NCBI GenBank assembly: GCA_034440115.1
Contig: JAWXBM010000056.1
Coordinates: 1 to 49,422, forward strand
Length of the DNA stretch: 49,422 bases
Source of the DNA: JAWXBM01 sp034440115
Lineage (GTDB): Bacteria > Pseudomonadota > Gammaproteobacteria > Xanthomonadales > SZUA-36
Direction: 5' to 3'
This document shows positions 43,855 through 49,422 of the stretch, one piece after another (the stretch's first letter is position 1; every line of letters starts with the position of its first letter). A program made the translations under genes and the position numbers. Under the pieces are notes generated by a model that did no database searches, had not been told where the DNA came from, and was given only the letters and a program-made list of their open reading frames with translations.

Positions 43855-44361
43855 ATGAAATCAAGGATATTTAGAAAAGCTGCACCCTTGGGTGTGTTCG
43901 CCATATTGATCTGTGGATCGATCGTTGCACAGGCCACTGAAGATCTCAGCTACCTCGGTGAGAACCTGAAAGCTCCCGCCGTAGTCTTGCTTCTGGACGA
44001 TACTCACCCTGTCACGGACAAACTGGCTGGCAAAGTAATTGAGCTGCACTATCCCAAATCGCAAATGGGAGTCCGCTTTCTGGATGGTAAAAATCTGGCT
44101 TGGCAGAGCATCAGCAGTCCAGACAGGGAAGGAAAAGCAACCCCTTATGTGGCATTCGAAATTGCTGAAAACATTTACTATGTCACTTGGGTAAACCCCA
44201 GTTCACATGGCGATTCGGACACTTTCTACGACGATAACTATCTGATCACCATCATATTGGATTTCAATAAAATGGTTTTGACCGAGTCTTTCATGAGTCC
44301 GAATAAGGAAGGGGTTACTCAGTTAAAAGTCATGCAGGCCAAGCTGGTCAGCAAGGGCTAA
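43855..44361 (+). CDS. Exported MoaF-like (calycin fold) protein
   Basis: 168-residue protein with a signal peptide ending SIVAQATE. The mature part ELHYPKSQMGVRFLDGKNLAWQ, ATPYVAFEIAENIYYVTWV and DDNYLITIILDFNKMVLTESFM resembles the MoaF/phenolic-acid-decarboxylase-like small beta-barrel. Such folds bind or isomerise small aromatic or hydrophobic molecules. GAGGA precedes the ATG. It lies 143 bp after receptor 3 on the same strand, so it may bind the imported compound in the periplasm. The fold call is moderate and the function unknown. Confidence 0.72.
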   Translation: MKSRIFRKAAPLGVFAILICGSIVAQATEDLSYLGENLKAPAVVLLLDDTHPVTDKLAGKVIELHYPKSQMGVRFLDGKNLAWQSISSPDREGKATPYVAFEIAENIYYVTWVNPSSHGDSDTFYDDNYLITIILDFNKMVLTESFMSPNKEGVTQLKVMQAKLVSKG

Positions 44362-44368
44362 AACTAAC

Positions 44369-44432
44369 CGCATCCACTTCCCTTTACAAATTTATGGGGA
44401 AGTGGATGCGCGGCTGGCGTTGCAAGCGCCAG
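44369..44432. repeat. Perfect 14-bp inverted repeat plus second hairpin
   Basis: CGCATCCACTTCCC (44369-44382) is exactly complementary to GGGAAGTGGATGCG (44397-44410) around a 14-base loop. A second stem CTGGCG/CGCCAG (44414-44432) follows. There is no T run after either arm, so simple intrinsic termination is unlikely. It lies between the MoaF-like and barrel genes and could act as an RNA stability or attenuation element. Confidence 0.6.
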
Positions 44433-44494
44433 AAATTGCCGATGGCTGGGCGCCTACCGGATTCCGGGTGGTCTGCCGAGGGTAACCCGATAAC

Positions 44495-45256
44495 ATGATG
44501 CTCCGAATCACTCTTTTCTGTTTGATCTTACTGCCGTTGAGTGCAATCGCCGAGTCCGGACATCGCTTCATGAAGCAGCTGCCAGATGACCCCAAGGCAC
44601 ACCGACGCTGGGGTATCACGGTTGACTATTTCAACATGGATCAGGCTTACAAAGTAAATAAGTTCATGCTGGGATCGCAGGACGAGGCCATCATGGATTT
44701 ATCGCAAATCGATGCGCACAATGACACGCAACAATTAAGTCTCAAACTCGATTTCTGGCCGACGCGTTATCTCAATATCTTTGGAATTCTGGGGCGCGCC
44801 GATGCTGATACCATTATTGACTTGGACTATGTAAGCTCAGCGAACCCGTTGAAAATCACCTCTGAAGGTACGCTTTTCGGCGCAGGTTTCACCCTGGCGC
44901 GTGGTGGCAAGAGTTGGTTCTCTTCGTTCAATGCCACGCTTACCGAATCCAGAATGAATGGTGACATTGAGTCATCGGTCAGAAACTTGACCATCCAGCC
45001 CAGGCTGGGTTTGGTCAAAGGCAAGATGACCTATTGGGTCAGCGCCATTTATCTGAAAACCGATGAGGAGCACAAAGGCTCGGTTGAATTGCCCGCCCTG
45101 GGCGCAATCCCTGTTTCTCTCGTTCTCGCTGGTGAGTACCCATGGAGTGCGGGTCTTGGCGTGGGCCATGTTTTCAGCCCCAAAGCGATGATGTTCATCG
45201 AGCTTGGCCTGGGCCGTCGCGACCATCTTCAGTTCAGCTCCACTTATAGATTTTGA
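44495..45256 (+). CDS. Putative outer membrane beta-barrel protein
   Basis: 253-residue protein with a signal peptide (MMLRITLFCLILLPLSAIAESG). Alternating hydrophobic/polar strands such as WGITVDYFNMD, QQLSLKLDFWPTRYLNIFGILGRA and AGLGVGHVFSPKAMMFIELGLGRR follow, and the final residue is Phe (FSSTYRF). That is the classical barrel assembly signal. No named family is recognised. GAGGG lies upstream of the ATG. It could serve as a pore accompanying receptor 3 and the MoaF-like protein, but only its location is supported. Confidence 0.75.
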   Translation: MMLRITLFCLILLPLSAIAESGHRFMKQLPDDPKAHRRWGITVDYFNMDQAYKVNKFMLGSQDEAIMDLSQIDAHNDTQQLSLKLDFWPTRYLNIFGILGRADADTIIDLDYVSSANPLKITSEGTLFGAGFTLARGGKSWFSSFNATLTESRMNGDIESSVRNLTIQPRLGLVKGKMTYWVSAIYLKTDEEHKGSVELPALGAIPVSLVLAGEYPWSAGLGVGHVFSPKAMMFIELGLGRRDHLQFSSTYRF

Positions 45257-45267
45257 ACGTGGCATAG

Positions 45268-46998
45268 CTAAATCTGAGTTTTGAATTCCTGCGTAAAGAG
45301 GTTGTGGGTGCGGACACGCTGGTTAGCACTCCGTTCGGCCAGCGCATCATGGGCTATGCAGACTACACCGCCTCCGGACGTTGTTTGTTCCTGGTCGAAC
45401 GATATATGCAAAACCTGCAACGTATCTATGCAAACTCACACACCGAGGATGACATCAGCGGTCGCTCCATGACTCATTTGCTGGAGGAAGCTGAAGCTGT
45501 GATCAAGCGCTCTGTCAATGCCGGATCCCATGGGCGGATCGTACCGGTTGGTAGCGGCGCCACCGGCGCCATCGACAAGTTCCAGCAAATCATCGGAGTC
45601 ATGCTACCACCCGCCACACGGCAACGTCTTGATGACTTGCTCGGGCGGGCCTTGGGCGAAGCTGATCGTTTGACGTTTGATACTTTTGTACGTTGCCATC
45701 AACCCGTGGTATTCGACGGGCCATACGAGCATCATTCCAACGAGGTGTCTTGGCGCCAGGGGCTGGCCAGCGTAATCGACGTTCCGCTGGATCGGGAAGG
45801 ATGTACTGACCTTTGTGCCCTCGAGGCTTTGCTGAAAGATCCTGCATACCAGGGACGCATGCGCATCGGCTCCTTTTCTGCTGCCTCCAACGTCACCGGC
45901 ATGCGTTCGCAGGTACACGAGATCGCTGCCCTGCTGCACCGCTATGACACCCTCGCCTGCTTCGACTTTGCTGCAAGCGCGCCTTATGTTGAGATTGACA
46001 TGAATCCGCCCCTGGGGAAGTGCCCTGGAGATGCTGCGTTGGATGCGGTATTCATTTCACCGCACAAATTTCTGGGTGGACCGGGGTCAAGTGGTGTGCT
46101 GGTTTTTAATGAACGGCTCTACCATGACGAACTACCTCCGACTGTTGCGGCAGGAGGAAGGAGGAACTGTGGATTATGTCGGGCCAGTCAATCAGGACTT
46201 CATCCGTGACATCGAAGCACGGGAGAAGCCCGGCACTCCGGGCGTGTTGCAGATTCTGAAGGCAGGATTGGTCTTCGGTATAAAGGACCGAATTGGTGTA
46301 GCAGTGATCGAAAGTCGCGAACACGAGATATTGAAGCGCGTGGTCGATAGCTGGCTGGGGCATCCTGGAATCGAAATCCTTGGCAACCCTGACCCAAAGC
46401 GTCGCATCTCCATCGTTTCATTCAATATTCGCAATTCCTGCGGTTTATATTTGCACCCCAAGTTCGTCACCACTCTGTTGAATGATCTGTTTGGTATTCA
46501 ATCGCGAGCCGGGTGTTACTGCGCCGGCCCTTACGGACACCGCCTGCTGGGCATAGGCGAAGAAAAGTCCGAGGAGTATCGCAAATGGATTCGCCGGGAC
46601 TACTCGGGCATAAGGCTTGCTGGTGCCGGGTCATCCTGCACTAAGTAATGGATGACATCGAAGTTGACTTCATCACAAATGCAGTCAAGTTCGTGGCCGA
46701 ACAAGGCAAGCACTTTCTGCCACTGTATGGGTTCGATCTTATGACCGGTGCCTGGAGACACAAGCAGGACCACGTTCCCCTGGAATCATTCTCGCTGGAC
46801 GCTGCGCTGGAATGCTGCGGGCCTGATCAAAGCGCGCTGAGCCGGTCGGAGCGTTTTGCGCATTACACGTCCAGTCTCGCGGAAGCCCGACGTCTGGCCA
46901 CCGAACTGGCCTCACGCTTCAGCGGTCCCGAATCCTCCCTGGATGAGGGGCCTGAGCAACTGCGCTTTTTCATGCTCCCCAAGGTCAGCCCGGCGTAA
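45268..46998 (+). pseudogene. Class V aminotransferase-like (cysteine-desulfurase-fold) gene, frameshifted
   Basis: Homology-like sequence runs in three pieces: frame one to about 46152, frame two to the stop at 46648, then frame one again to 46998. The first piece has GADTLVSTPFG, YADYTASGR, PVGSGATGAIDK, EHHSNEVSW, FDFAASAPYVEIDMN and the PLP-Lys segment VFISPHKFLGGPGSSG. The second has GTVDYVGPVNQDFIRDIEAREKPGTPGVLQ. The third has FVAEQGKHFLPLYGFDLMTGAWRH, the usual C-terminus. The first break is a 7-bp tandem duplication GGAGGAA at 46153-46166; without it the frame is restored as VAAGGTVDYV. The second break near 46645 looks like one lost base. No ATG lies at the expected start, so the 5' end is also doubtful. 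Sequencing error is possible. Confidence 0.82.
46153..46166 (+). repeat. 7-bp tandem duplication GGAGGAA
   Basis: Two adjacent copies of GGAGGAA (46153-46159 and 46160-46166). One copy removed gives a continuous frame through a conserved GGGTVDYV-like segment, so the duplication explains the first frameshift of the pseudogene. Confidence 0.85.
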
Positions 46999-47017
46999 CT
47001 CAAATTCGCGGCAATCC

Positions 47018-47731
47018 TCAAGCCACAGCCCCGAGATAGGCCGCCACCACCCGAGGGTCGGCCGCGAGCTCGCTGGCAGGTCCGGACAGCACCACCTGGC
47101 CCTGGTCGAGAACATATGCGCGGTCCGCCAGCCCGAGGGCAAGACGAGCATTTTGCTCGACAACCAGAACGGCTGTGCCGCGGGAGCGGATTTCGGCGAT
47201 GAGCGCAAATATCTGCCCGACAATGCGCGGCGCTAGGCCCAGCGAGGGCTCATCGAGTACAAGCAAGCGCGGTCGACCGATCAGGGCGCGGCCAATGCAC
47301 AACATCTGCTGTTCGCCGCCCGACAGAGACCCGGCGAGCTGCGCCCGGCGTTCATGCAGCACGGGAAACAACCTTTCGATCTCGTCCAGCCGCTCGGCAA
47401 ATGCCGCGGCTGAAAGGGTGAGTCCGCCGGCGCGCAGATTCTCGATCACCGGCATGTCGCCAAAAAGTTGTCGGCCCTCAGGGGACTGGGCCAGTCCTCG
47501 GGCAACTATGGTGTGAGGCGGCAGACCGCCAATCGGACCACCGTCGAAATCTATGGTGCCGGACGTCGGCCGATAGAGGCCGGAGATCGTGCGTAGAAGC
47601 GTGGTCTTGCCAACGCCATTGCGCCCGAGAACGGTGACGATCTCACCCGCAGCAACGGCCAGATCTATGCCGCGCAAAATGCCACGGCCTTGCAGTTCGA
47701 CTTTCAGATCGACTACGTTCAGCAGCGTCAT
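47018..47731 (-). CDS. livF: Branched-chain amino acid-type ABC transporter ATPase (LivF)
   Basis: Cytoplasmic ATPase of 237 residues from the ATG at 47731, whose ATGA overlaps the LivG stop. Walker A is GRNGVGKTT, followed by GLAQSPEGRQLF (Q-loop and LivF-type EGR), the signature SLSGGEQQ, Walker B LLVLDEPSLGLAP and the H-loop VVEQNAR. The EGR/LF and SLGLAP segments separate LivF from LivG. It is the last gene of the liv run visible here. Substrate may be a branched-chain amino acid or another amide or acid, since HAAT importers vary widely. Confidence 0.95.
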   Translation of the reverse strand: MTLLNVVDLKVELQGRGILRGIDLAVAAGEIVTVLGRNGVGKTTLLRTISGLYRPTSGTIDFDGGPIGGLPPHTIVARGLAQSPEGRQLFGDMPVIENLRAGGLTLSAAAFAERLDEIERLFPVLHERRAQLAGSLSGGEQQMLCIGRALIGRPRLLVLDEPSLGLAPRIVGQIFALIAEIRSRGTAVLVVEQNARLALGLADRAYVLDQGQVVLSGPASELAADPRVVAAYLGAVA

Positions 47732-48486
47732 GGCGCAGTGCCCAGATAGGCAGCCTGAACCGCCGGGTCGGCACGCACAGCGGCGGGAGTGTCGTCGGCA
47801 ATTTTCTGCCCGGTTTCCAGCACCACAATACGGTCGCACAGCCGCATCACCATAGGCATGTCGTGCTCCACCAGCAGGATCGTCAGACCACCGGCGCGCA
47901 GCGCCAGCAGGCGTTCGCAGAGGTCTGCTGTCTCGCCCTCATTCAGACCGGCAGCCGGTTCATCCAGCAGCAGTAACTGCGGTTCCAGGGCGCAGGCGCG
48001 GGCAATTTCCAGCAGCTTCTTTTCGCCGTAAGCGAGGTTGCCTGCAGGCTGGTCCGCCTGGTCCAGCAGGTCGAAGCGTCGCAGCGCTTCCAGCGTCGCC
48101 TCGGCAATGCGCTCGTCGCGGGCTCGGCTAAGCCAGGGCAGAAGCGTAGCGGTCAGACTCACTCCATGGCATCCCACGGCGCCGACTGAGACGTTGTCGA
48201 AAACCGTGATGTCAGAAAATACACGGAGATTCTGGTATGTGCGGGCCAGGCCAAGCCTGGCAATGTCGACGGGGTCAAGTCCGGTGATGTCGCGACCAAG
48301 CAGGTGGACCCGACCAGATGTTGGGCGAAGCGCCCCAGCTATGCAATTGAACAGCGTTGTTTTACCTGCGCCGTTCGGGCCGATCAGCCCAACCAGTTCA
48401 CCGCGCGCGACTGTGAAGGAAACATCGTCTACAGCGCGCAGACCGGCAAATTGCTTGACCAGTTCGACAACATCCAGCAATGCCAT
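47728..48486 (-). CDS. livG: Branched-chain amino acid-type ABC transporter ATPase (LivG)
   Basis: ATPase of 252 residues. It shows Walker A GPNGAGKTTLFNCIAG, ARTYQNLRVF (the LivG-type Q-loop), the signature NLAYGEKK, Walker B LLLDEPAAGLNEGE and H-loop VEHDM. The signature is AYGEKK in place of SGG, normal for LivG. It starts one base into the LivM stop (TAATG) and ends overlapping LivF, so the three are one operon. The C-terminal RADPAVQAAYLG tail is typical. Confidence 0.96.
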   Translation of the reverse strand: MALLDVVELVKQFAGLRAVDDVSFTVARGELVGLIGPNGAGKTTLFNCIAGALRPTSGRVHLLGRDITGLDPVDIARLGLARTYQNLRVFSDITVFDNVSVGAVGCHGVSLTATLLPWLSRARDERIAEATLEALRRFDLLDQADQPAGNLAYGEKKLLEIARACALEPQLLLLDEPAAGLNEGETADLCERLLALRAGGLTILLVEHDMPMVMRLCDRIVVLETGQKIADDTPAAVRADPAVQAAYLGTAP

Positions 48487-49422
48487 TACTGTCGCCGTGA
48501 CCAGGTAGTGTTAGGCAATAGCCGGCGGACAAGGGCAAGAGCACGGACCTCGGAATACAGACCACGCGGCAATAACAAGATGGCGAAAAACAGAATGAGA
48601 CCGAGCATCATGATGCGGAAATGTCCGAATTCCCGTAGCATTTCTGGCAGCAGCGCCATCAGCAAGCCGCCGATTATCGCACCAGGCCAACTACCCAAGC
48701 CACCCACGACAATGCCGGTGAGAATCAGCGCGGACTCCAGCAACACGAAATTGTCCGGGCCGATGAATTGGTTGATGTGGGCGTAGAGCGCACCGGCGCC
48801 GCCGATGAGGCAGGCATGCAGTGCATAGGCCTGGGCCTTTAGCAGCCGCGGTGAGAGTCCCATGGAGCGTGCGCATTCTTCGTCCTCGCGCACGGCACGC
48901 AAAGCGTTGCCGTAAAACGAATGCATGCAACGATGGACCACCCACAAGACCACACAGGCATAGCCCGCAGTCACGAAATACGGGCCCAGGTTCTCGCCCA
49001 GGGGTAGTCCGAAGAAATCCAGGGCGGGAATGCCGCGATAGCCCATAGGGCCTTGGGTCACATCACTCCAGTTCAAAACAATGGTGTTAAACGAGATCGC
49101 AAGCCCCATAGTGGCCACGGCAAAAAATATGCTGACCAGCCGCACCAGCGCAAAGCCTATCACCACGCCAATGGCGGTGGCTACCCCCATGGCAAGCAGC
49201 AAGGTATAAGGGAAACCGATTCCAAATTGCACCGAAGCGATGGCTGCGACGTATGCGCCGAGCCCATAGAATACAGTGGCATCGAGTGCCAGCAGGCCGG
49301 CTGTGCCGGTTAACAGATTGAGCGCCGCGCAAAGTGTCACGGTGATCAGCGCGAGTTGTGCCAGCCTCGCGACGTAGGCGCTGCCGACCAGACCGAGCAA
49401 CACAGGCACGATGGCGAACACC
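48486..49422 (-). CDS. livM: Branched-chain amino acid-type ABC transporter permease (LivM), reaching window edge
   Basis: Membrane permease with about nine hydrophobic segments; 311 residues are visible. A GTG at 49421 could be the start, but the frame reaches the window end and the true start may be outside. LNLLTGTAGLLALDATVFYGLGAY near the N-terminus, then GYRGIPALDFFG, ALRAVREDEECARSMGLSPRLLKAQAYALHACLIGGAGALYAH and GGLGSWPGAIIGG are typical of LivM. LivH and the binding protein are expected upstream, beyond the window. Confidence 0.94.
   Translation of the reverse strand, partial: VFAIVPVLLGLVGSAYVARLAQLALITVTLCAALNLLTGTAGLLALDATVFYGLGAYVAAIASVQFGIGFPYTLLLAMGVATAIGVVIGFALVRLVSIFFAVATMGLAISFNTIVLNWSDVTQGPMGYRGIPALDFFGLPLGENLGPYFVTAGYACVVLWVVHRCMHSFYGNALRAVREDEECARSMGLSPRLLKAQAYALHACLIGGAGALYAHINQFIGPDNFVLLESALILTGIVVGGLGSWPGAIIGGLLMALLPEMLREFGHFRIMMLGLILFFAILLLPRGLYSEVRALALVRRLLPNTTWSRRQ

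Noticed and set aside
1..49422. CRISPR arrays, tRNA or rRNA genes, intact insertion sequences
   Set aside because: Looked for repeated spacers, cloverleaf-like stretches and transposase motifs on both strands; none was convincing.

Overview
The window reads as a catabolic and transport-rich stretch of a Gram-negative chromosome, most likely from a free-living (probably marine or soil) proteobacterium. Three TonB-dependent receptors with signal peptides and C-terminal aromatic residues, Sec-exported proteins and a beta-barrel protein show an outer membrane. The mixture of families (DUF819, ManD, UxaA, octopine dehydrogenase, LLM oxidoreductase, many SDRs) suggests a gammaproteobacterium with a large accessory catabolic repertoire. 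The lineage is inferred from gene style only; no rRNA, tRNA, CRISPR array or intact transposase was seen.

Layout. (1) 1-4.1 kb, plus strand: a 5'-truncated aldehyde dehydrogenase, an SDR, an orphan polar-amino-acid-type ABC ATPase and an FAH-family 2-keto-3-deoxy-sugar-acid dehydratase. (2) 4.3-14 kb, minus strand: a UxaA-family hydro-lyase, an exported cyclase-family protein, TonB receptor 1 and a Bcr/CflA-type MFS transporter, then a tight VOC/SDR/Gfo-Idh/SDR operon. (3) 14-19.2 kb: a zinc-less MDR dehydrogenase, a DUF819 membrane protein, a ThDP-dependent enzyme and an exported alpha/beta hydrolase. (4) 19.3-25.9 kb, minus strand: ManD, a CrtI-like flavoprotein, a nitrilase-superfamily hydrolase, a one-TM small protein and two paralogous exported proteins, one fused to a VOC domain. 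(5) 26.2-29.4 kb, plus strand: a HisC-like aminotransferase, a second aldehyde dehydrogenase and a MarR regulator. (6) 29.4-38.3 kb: UbiX with a PNPOx-like protein, TonB receptor 2, an LLM oxidoreductase, an MFS transporter, an octopine-dehydrogenase-family protein and an overlapping 3HCDH-family protein. (7) 38.3-39.6 kb: decayed sequence. (8) 39.6-45.3 kb: an MBL-fold hydrolase, an Lrp regulator divergent from TonB receptor 3, a MoaF-like exported protein and a beta-barrel protein. (9) 45.3-47 kb: a frameshifted class V aminotransferase-like pseudogene. (10) 47-49.4 kb: livF-livG-livM of a branched-chain-amino-acid-type importer, visibly richer in GC.

How the parts may work together. ManD and UxaA dehydrate sugar acids to 2-keto-3-deoxy acids. 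The FAH enzyme resembles the Weimberg-pathway dehydratase that gives alpha-ketoglutarate semialdehyde, and either aldehyde dehydrogenase could oxidise that product. SDR, Gfo/Idh and MDR enzymes could supply sugar acids from sugars or polyols, with TonB receptors and MFS/DUF819 proteins for transport. This is inference.

The most notable non-coding signal is a shared palindrome, GTTTA-N4-TAAAC. It is perfect at 18007 and 26029 (GTTTATATATAAAC) and at 26144 with a different centre. Degenerate copies lie at 13933 and 9460. The sites sit upstream of the ThDP, ManD, aminotransferase-ALDH-MarR, SDR/MDR and TonB receptor 1 transcription units. The 26144 copy directly abuts a perfect TATAAT box in front of the unit that ends with the MarR gene, so MarR is the leading candidate for a local regulator of this catabolic island.
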